From Palsa-504 sp963847965 (GTDB taxonomy: Bacteria; Actinomycetota; Actinomycetes; Streptosporangiales; Streptosporangiaceae): a stretch of 64,000 nt of DNA. The notes under the pieces are model-generated. The model worked only from the letters and a program-made list of their open reading frames with translations. It was not told where the DNA came from and did not search any database. A program made the position numbers and the translations under genes. Shown piece after piece: positions 1 through 7,778 of this stretch (positions are counted from its first letter, which is position 1; each line of letters starts with the position of its first letter). The DNA lies in contig CAWKCG010000043.1 in the NCBI GenBank assembly GCA_963847965.1, forward strand, positions 279,379 through 343,378, read 5' to 3'.

Positions 1-700
1 GGGTATCTACCTTCAGCCCCGACGAGTCGTCAAGCACCACGATGGTGTGAATCGTGTTAGCGGCGAGGTCGACCGACATGGCGGCGTGCTCACCCGGCGC
101 CGTGAACTGCACGGTCCGGGTGCCTGGTGAGACGGCCACGTACGAGGTGGCCGAGCCGAAGGGAAGTTGCTGCGCCAGGACGTCCGGTCCGTAGCTGACC
201 GTCACCCGAGGCTCCTTGAGCGAGGCCTGGAACACCCGGACAAGCACCTGTCCGGCCGGTGCGGTCATCTGGTCTTCGAGCACCTCCACCCGCAGGCCTG
301 GATCGGGGCCGAGCGCAGCCACGGTGTAGGCCTTCCCCGCGCTCACCGTGAAACTCGTGCTCAGCGCGGGAGCGCTTGACGCCGGCGCGCCGAAGCCCCG
401 CATCGCCACCGTGTACTGGCCGGGGCTGACCGCCATGTAGGCGGAGACGTCGCCGTAGCTGACGTCTCTCAGTACGGTCGCGTGGCCGGGGTTGCTGAAT
501 GTATACAGGTACATGTCCATCGCCGGCGCCTTAGGGGACAGATGGGCAATCCTGACCCAGCCATCCTGCGAGGCCGCGGGTGCGGCGGAAGCCGTGGAAG
601 CGGCGTATGCCGCGGGTGATGTGGCCGCGACCAGGGCAGCGGTGCCCGCCAGCAGCGTCGCGATCGTAGCCAGCCGGGCACCAAGCCAGAGCAGCCTCAT
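1..700 (-). CDS. Exported DUF4397 domain protein, C-terminus outside window
   Basis: Reads leftward from ATG at 700 and is still open at base 1, so the C-terminus is missing. Residues 1-35 form a Sec signal peptide (basic MRLLWLGAR, hydrophobic core, Ala-rich cleavage zone). The mature part begins with WVRIAHLSPKAPAMDMYLY and continues with YMAVSPGQYTVAMR and SYVAVSPGTRTVQF, the repeated beta-sandwich signature of DUF4397, a family of surface or secreted proteins without an established activity. It lies 13 bp downstream of the membrane protein gene at 714-1874, so the two are probably cotranscribed. It is a clear paralogue of the gene at 3411-4316, which suggests that the lost C-terminus carries a membrane anchor. 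Confidence 0.85.
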   Translation of the reverse strand, partial: MRLLWLGARLATIATLLAGTAALVAATSPAAYAASTASAAPAASQDGWVRIAHLSPKAPAMDMYLYTFSNPGHATVLRDVSYGDVSAYMAVSPGQYTVAMRGFGAPASSAPALSTSFTVSAGKAYTVAALGPDPGLRVEVLEDQMTAPAGQVLVRVFQASLKEPRVTVSYGPDVLAQQLPFGSATSYVAVSPGTRTVQFTAPGEHAAMSVDLAANTIHTIVVLDDSSGLKVDT

Positions 701-713
701 GGTTCCTTACCTC

Positions 714-1874
714 TCAGTCGATTAGTGTCTTGCGGGCACGTATTGGGCCGGCGATCGGGAAGGTGCGCGCCGGGACGCGCTGTTGGTCAACGGCCAGGAC
801 CGCCGTCAGCAGCCCCAGCGGGCTCGGTGCCGCGAACTCGATGGTCAGCGCGGCCTGGTCGGCCGCCGGGTGGATGATCACGGCGCGAGCGGGCTGGTAC
901 GGAGGGTCCTGCGCGTTCACCAAGGCGAGGGCTGCCGCAAGCTCGGCCGTTCCGTCAGCGCTGCCGCCGCTCGTCACGGTCACTTCCCGGTACAGCACCT
1001 GAACGCCGGGAGAGGCGTCGCCGAACGCCGTCACCCGGAAGGAGTACTGGGACGCCAGGGCAGCGAGCGTCGCCAGCAGCCGGGAATCCACCGCACCCGC
1101 CCGCAGCTGCGCGGCATCCTGCCTGGTGAACTGGATACGCCAGTTTCGGAGCAGCTGAGCGCCCGCGCTCTCGCGGGCGGCTAGATCGGCCCGCAGCGCG
1201 GATCTGTAGGCGGCCGCTCCGCCGGGCTCGGTCGCGCGGACGTCCACCCGGGTCCCGCCCGAACCGAAGCTCGCGATAACCGCAGGCGCGTACTCATCGG
1301 CGAGCTGGCTGCTCATCGGCGATGAGGTTACGACCACGCTGGCGCCGAGCGGATTGTCCGACCCGGGCCGCATCGGCAGCACGCGACTCCCGATGACGCC
1401 CTGCGCCTGCAGCGCGGCGCACATGGCAGGGTCACACGCGATGATCGCCCCGCTGCTCACCTGGCTGACGATCCAGGCAACGGCCTGTTCCGCGGCCGCC
1501 GCAGCTAGGGAAGATGTACCGGGAGTGCCCGCCCGGTCGCCGTTGCCTACGGAGGAATTGCCCGCGGAGGGCATTCGCCCGGCCGATGGCGCGGTCCGGC
1601 TAAGCTCGGCGAACCCGAGGGCGGCCGCCGCGATGACCGCCAGAGCCAGGACGAGGACGGCCAGCTGCCAGCGCCGGGCGGCCACGTGACCCAGATGGCC
1701 AAGACGCCAACGGAACCAGCTCCGGTGTTCCGGTCCGGGTCCGCGTTCCCGTCCGGAACCGAGGGGCCTCACCCGCCTCAACACCCAGAGCTTGATGGTG
1801 GTGGCCAGGATCCGGCTCCACGACGGCTGCGTCGGGGCACCCGGGGCAGGAGCCGCCGCATGTACCGAAGGCAC
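714..1874 (-). CDS. Single-pass membrane protein of unknown function, paralogue of 2320-3414
   Basis: From GTG at 1874 the product is 386 residues. A basic, probably cytoplasmic N-terminus (about 1-68) is followed by one membrane helix (about 70-91), a Pro/Ser/Ala linker and a large external domain. The most conserved stretch against the paralogue is IIACDPAMCAALQAQGV (about 143-160), with two cysteines likely to pair; another is IEFAAPSPLGLLT near the end. I do not recognise a named family. The frame stays open upstream to 2891, but homology with the paralogue stops near SVHAAAP, so the short start is preferred. First gene of a two-gene unit with the DUF4397 gene to its left. Confidence 0.75.
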   Translation of the reverse strand: MPSVHAAAPAPGAPTQPSWSRILATTIKLWVLRRVRPLGSGRERGPGPEHRSWFRWRLGHLGHVAARRWQLAVLVLALAVIAAAALGFAELSRTAPSAGRMPSAGNSSVGNGDRAGTPGTSSLAAAAAEQAVAWIVSQVSSGAIIACDPAMCAALQAQGVIGSRVLPMRPGSDNPLGASVVVTSSPMSSQLADEYAPAVIASFGSGGTRVDVRATEPGGAAAYRSALRADLAARESAGAQLLRNWRIQFTRQDAAQLRAGAVDSRLLATLAALASQYSFRVTAFGDASPGVQVLYREVTVTSGGSADGTAELAAALALVNAQDPPYQPARAVIIHPAADQAALTIEFAAPSPLGLLTAVLAVDQQRVPARTFPIAGPIRARKTLID

Positions 1875-2114
1875 CCCCAGGGCTAGCGCGGGTTCCGCCG
1901 TGTCACTGGACGGCGATCTTGTTCCCGCAGCGTGTCCCCGCGAGCCCGGAGGAGGCGACGTCGCGCGCTCCGGCACGGTCGGCGTCCCGGAGCTAAGGAC
2001 TCTTCCTGGCAGGACCGAGTGGCGGTCGTCATCGCCCACATCCGCCACCTCTCCGCCACCCCCGCGGCCCTGCAGGTCATGTGCGACAGGACAGCACAAG
2101 AGCACGCCGACGGC

Positions 2115-2135
2115 AACCAATATCACCGATTGGTT
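2115..2135. promoter_or_regulatory. Inverted repeat in divergent promoter region
   Basis: Perfect 7-bp arms AACCAAT and ATTGGTT separated by 7 bp, inside the 445-bp gap (1875-2319) between the divergent paralogous gene pairs. This gap holds no gene that I can support. TATAAA directly follows the repeat. Size and position suit an operator for a dimeric repressor; the regulator is unknown. Confidence 0.4.
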
Positions 2136-2246
2136 ATAAAGGCGTGCGACTCGACCAGATCTTCGTGTGCCTGCCGGTGGACGGTGCGCCCATGTACCGA
2201 TAAGCGACCAGACCACTGCGCACCGCAGTATCTGGGATGCAATCTT

Positions 2247-2264
2247 CCATATCGGTTGATATGG
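2247..2264. promoter_or_regulatory. Inverted repeat (CCATATC-GGTT-GATATGG) upstream of 2320
   Basis: Perfect 7-bp arms with a 4-bp centre, ending 55 bp before the GTG start at 2320. It shares the word GATAT next to CGGT with the 2115-2135 element read on the other strand, so both could be sites for the same regulator. Operator role is inferred from position and symmetry only. Confidence 0.45.
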
Positions 2265-2319
2265 GCTAAGCTCCTGTGCTCTTCTGTCCCAGACGGTCAC
2301 GCTTGGTCGAGGGGCAGGG

Positions 2320-3414
2320 GTGAGATCAACCAGAGTCGCAGAACCCGCGCCGGCCACTGTCGAGCAAGGAATGCGCGCTCTCGCGGAGCCATCGTGGGGC
2401 CGGGTCATGGCGACGACGGTCAGTCTCTGGCTGTCGCGGCGGTGGCCGCGTGTCGGCCTCGGACGGCCGCGTGGCGTCAGCCGGCCCTCCCGGCACCTTT
2501 CCCGCCGAACCGCCCGTGGCCTGCGACTTGCCGTCCTTCTCTTGGCCCTGATCGCCGTCGCCGTGACCGCCCTCCGGCTCACCGGCACCTCGGCCTCGGC
2601 CGCCCGGTCATCCTCGGCGGGCCGTCCCCATCCGGCCCGCGGCCGCCAGGCCGCGTCCGTCGGTGCCGCCGCGACGGTCCGGGCCCAGGCCGCTGCCTGG
2701 ATTGCGGGCCAGGTAGGCAGCGACGAGATCATCGCGTGCGATCCCGCCATGTGCGCCGCGCTGCAGGCGCGAGGCGTGGCCGCGGGCCGCCTGCTCCCGG
2801 TGGGGCCGACCACGACGAGCTTGTCGAACGCTGACGTTATCGCGGCTTCCCCGGCGATCCGCAGCCAGTTCGGACGCCAGCTCAGCGGCAACTACGCGCC
2901 GATGCTGCTCGCGAGCTTCGGGTCCGGCGCCAGCCTGATCGACGTTCGCGCCGCCTTCCCGGGCGGGGTAGCGGCCTACAACTCAGCACTGCGGGCCGAC
3001 TACGCCTCGCGTAAGAGCGCCGGCACGCAGCTGCTCCGCAGCCGACGCGTCATGGTGAGCCCTCAGGCCGCCGGGCAGCTCGAGGCCGGTGCCGTAGACA
3101 CTCGCCTGCTGGTCATGCTCGCGGCGCTGGCGTCGCTGCAACCGCTGCAGGTGGTCGCCTTCGGCGACGCTTCCCCCGGCGCGGAGGTACCTGCCGCGGA
3201 CCTGCCGCTCAGGGAGGTCACCCTCACCAGCGCGGACGGCCGGGGTGGAGCGGCTGGCCTGGCGCCCGTTCTGGCCATGGTGCGCGCGCAGCGCGCGCCA
3301 TACCAGCCCGCTTTCGCCTCGATCGTCGACTCGGCGGCCGGACAGGCCGAACTGCTCATCGAGTTCGCCGCGCCGAGCCCTCTCGGGCTACTCACAGGTG
3401 GGAACCAACCATGA
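2320..3414 (+). CDS. Single-pass membrane protein of unknown function, paralogue of 714-1874
   Basis: 364 residues from GTG 2320 with a GAGGGG ribosome-binding site just upstream. Layout matches the divergent paralogue: a shared cytoplasmic element (PSWGRVMATTVSLWLSRR), an Arg-rich stretch, one membrane helix (LRLAVLLLALIAVAVTALRL), then an external domain with IIACDPAMCAALQARGV and the terminal IEFAAPSPLGLLTGG. The function is unknown. The two-cysteine motif conserved in both copies suggests a disulfide in the exported domain. The stop overlaps the start of the DUF4397 gene (ATGA), so translation of the two is coupled. Confidence 0.8.
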   Translation: MRSTRVAEPAPATVEQGMRALAEPSWGRVMATTVSLWLSRRWPRVGLGRPRGVSRPSRHLSRRTARGLRLAVLLLALIAVAVTALRLTGTSASAARSSSAGRPHPARGRQAASVGAAATVRAQAAAWIAGQVGSDEIIACDPAMCAALQARGVAAGRLLPVGPTTTSLSNADVIAASPAIRSQFGRQLSGNYAPMLLASFGSGASLIDVRAAFPGGVAAYNSALRADYASRKSAGTQLLRSRRVMVSPQAAGQLEAGAVDTRLLVMLAALASLQPLQVVAFGDASPGAEVPAADLPLREVTLTSADGRGGAAGLAPVLAMVRAQRAPYQPAFASIVDSAAGQAELLIEFAAPSPLGLLTGGNQP

Positions 3415-4316
3415 GGCTACGCAGGTGTTTCGCCCGGCTCGCCGCGATAACTACGCTGCTCGGCAGCGCCATTGCCTGCCTCGCGGCCTCACCGCCTGCG
3501 GCATCCGCCGCCGCGACGGGTGCGGCTGGCGCGGCTGGCGCCGCGGGCACAGCCGCGACGAATGACGGGTGGGTGCGGTGCGCCAACCTGTCCCCAGGCA
3601 CGCCGGCCGTTGACATCTACCTCTACGCGTTCGGCAACCCCGGGCATCCGACCATCCTGAGGCACGCTGACTACGGCAACGTGTCCAGCTACATGGCGGT
3701 GAGCGCAGGCGAGTACACGGTCGCGATGCGCCCCGTCGGCGCGACGGCGTCAAGCCCGCCCGTAGTTTCGACCAACTTCATGGTGAGCGCCGGGTCGGCC
3801 TACACCGTGGCCAGCATCGGATCGTCCGCGGCGCGCCGGGCACTGGTCCTGACCGACCAGATGGCCGCGCCGAAAGGCCAAGCGCTGGTCCGGGTTATCC
3901 AGGCGTCGGTAAAGCAGCCGCAGGTCACCGTCGACGATGGGCAGGACGTCCTCGCCCAGCAGTTGACCTTCGGCTCGGCGACCTCGTACATGGCCGTGCA
4001 GCCCGGCACGCAGACCGTGCAGTTCATCGCGTCGGGTGAGAAGACCTCCATGTCCGTCACCCTGACCGGCGGCTCGGTCCACACGATTGTCGTCCTGGAC
4101 GGCTCCTCGGGGCTGAAGGTCGACATCCTGACCGACGCGGCAGGCAGCCAGGTCGCGCCGACCGGGGGCGCCGCCACGGGCCTGGGCGGGACAGCGCCGC
4201 GCGACACCGACCTGATCCCGTGGGCGGGCACGCTGGCGGCCGGGTTGCTGCTTGTTACCGCCGGTGTCATCGGGCTGCGCAGGTCTCGCCGAACCGCAGC
4301 CGTAGGGCACGAGTAA
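3411..4316 (+). CDS. Membrane-anchored DUF4397 domain protein
   Basis: 301 residues. A signal peptide (about 1-35) is followed by an Ala/Gly-rich linker and two DUF4397-type beta repeats (VRCANLSPGTPAVDIYLY and YMAVQPGTQTVQFIA), then a C-terminal membrane helix (LIPWAGTLAAGLLLVTAGVI) and a short basic tail (LRRSRR). The protein is therefore predicted to be displayed on the outer face of the membrane with its tail inside. ATG overlaps the upstream stop by four bases. Sequence runs parallel to the truncated DUF4397 protein at 1-700, which makes this the intact member of a mirrored duplication. Confidence 0.9.
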   Translation: MRLRRCFARLAAITTLLGSAIACLAASPPAASAAATGAAGAAGAAGTAATNDGWVRCANLSPGTPAVDIYLYAFGNPGHPTILRHADYGNVSSYMAVSAGEYTVAMRPVGATASSPPVVSTNFMVSAGSAYTVASIGSSAARRALVLTDQMAAPKGQALVRVIQASVKQPQVTVDDGQDVLAQQLTFGSATSYMAVQPGTQTVQFIASGEKTSMSVTLTGGSVHTIVVLDGSSGLKVDILTDAAGSQVAPTGGAATGLGGTAPRDTDLIPWAGTLAAGLLLVTAGVIGLRRSRRTAAVGHE

Positions 4317-4477
4317 GGGGAAAGTCCCGGGCTGGCCACTTCTCCCCTGAGCCCTGCGACGCCAGGCCAAGCAATCGTTTGCGCTGCAACCGGCCTGCAA
4401 CTTTCCGGCGAACCGTGCCGCTACCCCCGCCAACGATTGTGAAAGGAGAAGCAGTACCACCCGGAAGGGACCCGACC

Positions 4478-4981
4478 ATGAAGCCCACCCGCATCGCCGG
4501 CGCGATCACCGCCACCGCCGCCGCCATCGCCATCCTCTCCGGGTGCGGCCTCACCCACCACACCGCCGCCATCCCAGCCCACCCCGCCACTCCGCACCAG
4601 GCCCGCACCGCCGCCCAGGCCATCCGCCCCGTCAACCCGGCCCTAGCCTGGCTCGACTCGGCCGGCGGCCAGGCCCAGGTCACCTTCAACCAGGACGTCG
4701 ACCTGCTGGCCGGCGACCTGATCATCGAGAACCAGGCCGACGGCACCGCCAACCACCTGGCCTTCGAAGCCGACGCCCGCGCCGTCCGCGCCCAGGCCCG
4801 CGCCATCCTGGCCGACCCCGCCCTGCTCCCCGCCGTCCACCGCGCCGCCTACCAGGCCATGCTGAACGACTTCATCACCGTCGCCGACATGCTCCAGCCG
4901 GGCCTGGACTACGGCACCACCGCCCAGGACTACACCGCCTGGTACACCGCCCTCCGCGCCACCAACATCACCGTCTCCTGA
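4478..4981 (+). CDS. Small lipoprotein
   Basis: 167 residues from ATG 4478, preceded by GGAAGGGA. Residues 1-24 are a lipoprotein signal ending in the lipobox ILSGC, so the mature protein is predicted to be lipid-anchored outside the membrane from Cys24. The rest is an Ala-rich helical domain with no catalytic motif that I recognise; it contains VTFNQDVDLLAGDLI and ends with TNITVS. Codon use matches the core genes (almost every third base is C or G). A strong bidirectional terminator follows. Confidence 0.85.
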   Translation: MKPTRIAGAITATAAAIAILSGCGLTHHTAAIPAHPATPHQARTAAQAIRPVNPALAWLDSAGGQAQVTFNQDVDLLAGDLIIENQADGTANHLAFEADARAVRAQARAILADPALLPAVHRAAYQAMLNDFITVADMLQPGLDYGTTAQDYTAWYTALRATNITVS

Positions 4982-4995
4982 ACGGTTCAGAGACA

Positions 4996-5024
4996 CGAAA
5001 TGGCCGGTCCTGCCGGCCATTTCG
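4996..5024. terminator. Bidirectional intrinsic terminator
   Basis: Perfect 12-bp stem CGAAATGGCCGG / CCGGCCATTTCG with a 5-base loop, lying between two convergent genes (lipoprotein ending at 4981, DUF1707 gene ending at 5045). The A/T-bearing outer stem gives a short U tract in both directions. Confidence 0.75.
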
Positions 5025-5044
5025 CATGTCTGCCGGTTCTGGAC

Positions 5045-5722
5045 TTACACGGCCCACTCAAGGCGACGGCGCAGAGGCGCACCAGGCAGTTGCGGGCTGG
5101 GATCACGGCCGCGCGTGGCTTCGGCGGTGTACGGATCACCAGGATCGATCGGCGGGAACGGCCCCGCGGGGCCCGCCGACCGCGGGCGCTGGGATGCCTG
5201 ACCATCCGGGCCCGATCCCGGCCGCGTCGGGAACCGCCCGTGGGAGCGCTTGCGGTGGCGAGACTCGATCATCAGGACCGCGCCTACGACCGAGCCTACG
5301 AATGCAGAGGCCGCGGCCGCGAGCATCACGATGAATACCGCCATGACCACGCCGGCCACGGGCTGGCCGAGCGCCACCGCCGTAACGCTGACCCCGAAAA
5401 TCATTGCCGCGATCGCGCCGACGCCGGACTTGACCGGCCTGCTCGCTGCCCAGCTCACCGGCCGCGGCGCCGGGGCGGGTGGCAGCGGCTTGGCTAGGTT
5501 CGAGCCGGCCGGGATGTCGGCGGTGACCTCAGCCAGTTCGTCATAGGTCCGCGCCGCGAGCGTTCGGCCCACCCGCGCGTCCAGTTCGTCCTTGGTCAGG
5601 CGGCCCTGCACGAAGGCGGTCTTGAGGGTGTCGATGACCAGGTTGCGGTCGGCGTGCGACGCCCGCAGGGAGCCACGGCGTGCCTCAGGTCCCACCATCT
5701 CGCCTTCCGCGCCCGACATCAT
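5045..5722 (-). CDS. DUF1707 (SHOCT-like) membrane protein
   Basis: 225 residues from ATG 5722 (a second ATG directly follows). The N-terminal third carries the DUF1707 signature: ADRNLVIDTLKTAFVQGRL, then LTKDELDARVGRTLAARTYDEL. This is followed by a Pro-rich linker and two hydrophobic segments (VGAIAAMIFGVSVTAVALG and VVMAVFIVMLAAAASAFVG). The C-terminal 60 residues are polar and Pro/Arg-rich. DUF1707 is common in actinobacterial membrane proteins and probably mediates protein contacts; no enzymatic role is implied. The gene diverges from 5969 across a region with a large palindrome. Confidence 0.85.
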   Translation of the reverse strand: MMSGAEGEMVGPEARRGSLRASHADRNLVIDTLKTAFVQGRLTKDELDARVGRTLAARTYDELAEVTADIPAGSNLAKPLPPAPAPRPVSWAASRPVKSGVGAIAAMIFGVSVTAVALGQPVAGVVMAVFIVMLAAAASAFVGSVVGAVLMIESRHRKRSHGRFPTRPGSGPDGQASQRPRSAGPAGPFPPIDPGDPYTAEATRGRDPSPQLPGAPLRRRLEWAV

Positions 5723-5838
5723 CGACGCCTCCTCACCAAGACGATGCTGGCACAGGTAGCGCGCCCGGCACTACACGCTGACCGAAGGCGAGCGTGGCCG
5801 GCCTCTGGCTACCGCCTTGACCTCGGCTGACCTGCGCC

Positions 5839-5875
5839 GTGACGTCTTGACAACCCTACGTATTCAAGACGTCAC
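5839..5875. promoter_or_regulatory. Long perfect inverted repeat over a TTGACA box
   Basis: Perfect 12-bp arms GTGACGTCTTGA (5839-5850) and TCAAGACGTCAC (5864-5875) with a 13-bp spacer. The left arm contributes to a TTGACA hexamer at 5847-5852. It lies 94 bp before the secreted protein gene at 5969 and 117 bp before the divergent DUF1707 start. There is no T tract, so an operator is more likely than a terminator. Confidence 0.6.
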
Positions 5876-5968
5876 AGCCTGCTAGAGTGCTCAGCCGGGG
5901 GGACGGCCCGCAGATCTCAGCGTCCCACCATCTCGCGATTACGCGAAGACACTAGATCGGAGGATGCG

Positions 5969-6877
5969 ATGCGAAGATTGCTGCGGTTGACCGCGATAAC
6001 GCCGCTGGTTCTGGCGACTGTCATTACGGGAGCCACTGCAGCGGCAGCCGGTGAGGCTTATCCGCAAGGCAACACATGCAGCGGCACGACGGGGTCACCG
6101 GGCGTGCTGGCCGGTTTCTACGCCGGCAATGTGGTCGTCACCGGCGTCTGCGACGTCGACGGCGGCGCGGCGCTGATCACCGGAAACCTGACTCTTGCGC
6201 CCGGCTCGGCCCTGAACGCCACATTTGCGCTCAACGACGTGGCCGGGAAGGGAAAGTCCAGCCTGACCGTCTTCGGTAACGTCAGCGTGGGATCCGGCGC
6301 GGTCATGGCCATGGGCTGCGAACCGAACTACTTCCCCTGCTCAGACGACCCGAACGCCGGCACCGGTGGCACACTGACCAGCCAGGACCACGTTAACGGT
6401 TACGTCGAGGCGAGTCAGGCACTGACCGTCATCATCCATGCCACCACGATCAGCGGGAGCCTGACCTACAGCGGCGGAGGCGGCGGCCTGAGCTGCGACG
6501 TCCCCGTCAGCGGGATCTTGGCGCCCCCGGCCTTGGACTCCCCGCCATACTTTGACGCCGAGGACAACACCGTCGGCGGCAACCTCTCCATCACCGGACT
6601 CCAGACCTGCTGGATGGGGGCGCTGCGCAACCACGTGCGGGGGGACCTCGTCGACTCGAACAACACGATGGGCGACCCTGACGGGGATGAGGTACTGGCC
6701 AATGTCGTCAGCGGTGGCATCGCCTGCTTCAGCAACAGCCCGGCGGTGCAATACGGCGACTCCGATAGTTCCCCGAATCAGGTACGGGGCGCCGCGTCCG
6801 GCGAGTGCGCTTTCAACGTGAAGCAGCCGGACCCGGCTCCCTCAGGAACGCCGGAGCCGATCTCCGTCAAGAGCTGA
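5969..6877 (+). CDS. Secreted beta-rich protein of unknown function
   Basis: 302 residues with a GGAGG ribosome-binding site before ATG 5969. Residues 1-27 are a signal peptide ending ATAAAAG. The mature protein is rich in short hydrophobic beta strands separated by Gly/Asn turns (NVVVTGVCDVDGGAALITGN, then SLTVFGNVSVGSGAVM, LTVIIHATTISGSLTYSG, NLSITGLQ), consistent with a right-handed beta-helix or adhesin-like solenoid. Eight or so Cys residues suggest disulfides. No catalytic motif is recognisable. An intrinsic terminator closes it as a single-gene unit, and the 5839-5875 palindrome is the obvious control element. Confidence 0.8.
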   Translation: MRRLLRLTAITPLVLATVITGATAAAAGEAYPQGNTCSGTTGSPGVLAGFYAGNVVVTGVCDVDGGAALITGNLTLAPGSALNATFALNDVAGKGKSSLTVFGNVSVGSGAVMAMGCEPNYFPCSDDPNAGTGGTLTSQDHVNGYVEASQALTVIIHATTISGSLTYSGGGGGLSCDVPVSGILAPPALDSPPYFDAEDNTVGGNLSITGLQTCWMGALRNHVRGDLVDSNNTMGDPDGDEVLANVVSGGIACFSNSPAVQYGDSDSSPNQVRGAASGECAFNVKQPDPAPSGTPEPISVKS

Positions 6878-6891
6878 CCTGCATACCGAAC

Positions 6892-6928
6892 GCTGGGCCA
6901 CCCCCGAAGGGTGGCCCAGCGGCTTTTT
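6892..6928 (+). terminator. Rho-independent terminator
   Basis: Perfect 12-bp stem GCTGGGCCACCC / GGGTGGCCCAGC with loop CCGAA, followed by GGC and five T residues. It ends transcription of the secreted protein gene just before the opposing tRNA-Thr. Confidence 0.9.
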
Positions 6929-6953
6929 GGCCTTAGGCGTGAAACTGGTGGTG

Positions 6954-7026
6954 AGCCCCGTCACGGATTCGAACCGTGCACCTTTCCCTTACGAGGGGAA
7001 TGCTCTGCCGAATGAGCTAACGGGGC
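6954..7026 (-). tRNA. tRNA-Thr (anticodon CGT)
   Basis: On the minus strand the acceptor arms GCCCCGT and ACGGGGC pair over seven bases. The anticodon stem is TTCCC/GGGAA with loop CTCGTAA (anticodon CGT, codon ACG). The T arm has CACGG TTCGAAT CCGTG. The D arm GCTCATTCGGCAGAGC is normal. CCA is not encoded. I judged the cloverleaf by hand. Confidence 0.93.
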
Positions 7027-7140
7027 ATGGCGCCGCCCAGCGTACCTGAAGGTTCGCCGAGGGCGCCCCGCGCGCCCCACTGGACGACCCGGTGAGTCTA
7101 CCGGATCGGCAGGCGGCGCGGACGCCGTACCATCCTCAGC

Positions 7141-7560
7141 GTGAAGCTTCCCGAGGACGACGCGCGCACCCGGTTCGCCACCGCCGCCGTGGCGCGCCTG
7201 GGGACCGCCGACGCCCAGGGGCGACCCCATGTTGTCGTGGTCACTTTCGCGGTCGACGGTGACGTCATCTACACGGCGGTCGACCAGAAGCCGAAGTCCG
7301 GCACCAACCTCAAGCGGCTGCGCAACGTCGCCGAGAACCCGCGGGTCACCGTGCTCACCGACCACTACTCCGACGACTGGGACACGCTCTGGTGGGTCCG
7401 CGCCGACGGCAGGGCGGAAATACTGACCGATCCACCCCGGATGGCCGCGCCGCTGAACCTGCTGGCCAGCCGCTACCGGCAGTACCGCCAGGCACCGCCC
7501 ACCGGTCCCGTGATAGCGGTCACCGTCGAACGGTGGTCGGGCTGGGCCGCAGCACTCTAG
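7141..7560 (+). CDS. PPOX-class F420/flavin-dependent oxidoreductase
   Basis: 139 residues from GTG 7141, the usual length for the Rv1155-like group of split-barrel flavin/F420 proteins. Visible features: the first barrel strands RFATAAVARLGTADAQGRPH and VVVVTFAVDGDVIYTAVDQK, the phosphate-contacting KRLRNVAENPRVTVLTDH, and the C-terminal VIAVTVERWSGWAA. Members act as dimers in the cytosol and reduce or bind substrates with F420 or flavin; the specific substrate cannot be told from sequence. It stands alone between tRNA-Thr and the cyclic-di-GMP gene. Confidence 0.88.
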   Translation: MKLPEDDARTRFATAAVARLGTADAQGRPHVVVVTFAVDGDVIYTAVDQKPKSGTNLKRLRNVAENPRVTVLTDHYSDDWDTLWWVRADGRAEILTDPPRMAAPLNLLASRYRQYRQAPPTGPVIAVTVERWSGWAAAL

Positions 7561-7778
7561 ATAGCGACAACGGGGGGCTGGGGGCACGAGGCTACAGACA
7601 CGGGGCTGACCAGAAAGTTACCGAACGTAACCGGGCGCGCACCCGCGTGCGGACGCCGACGAAGGTGAGGGGGCCCCGGCGGACGGCGACCCAAGCCGTT
7701 GGTGACAATTAGTGATCACATCTTAACAATGGGTATAACAGCGGGGACTAGGTGTGATTGTCGGGGGAAGAGGTAGCG

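Noticed and set aside
714..2891. 725-codon minus-strand frame as one gene
   Set aside because: Homology with the paralogue ends near codon ~387 from the stop; the upstream part overlaps the divergent promoter and the opposite gene and has no protein character.
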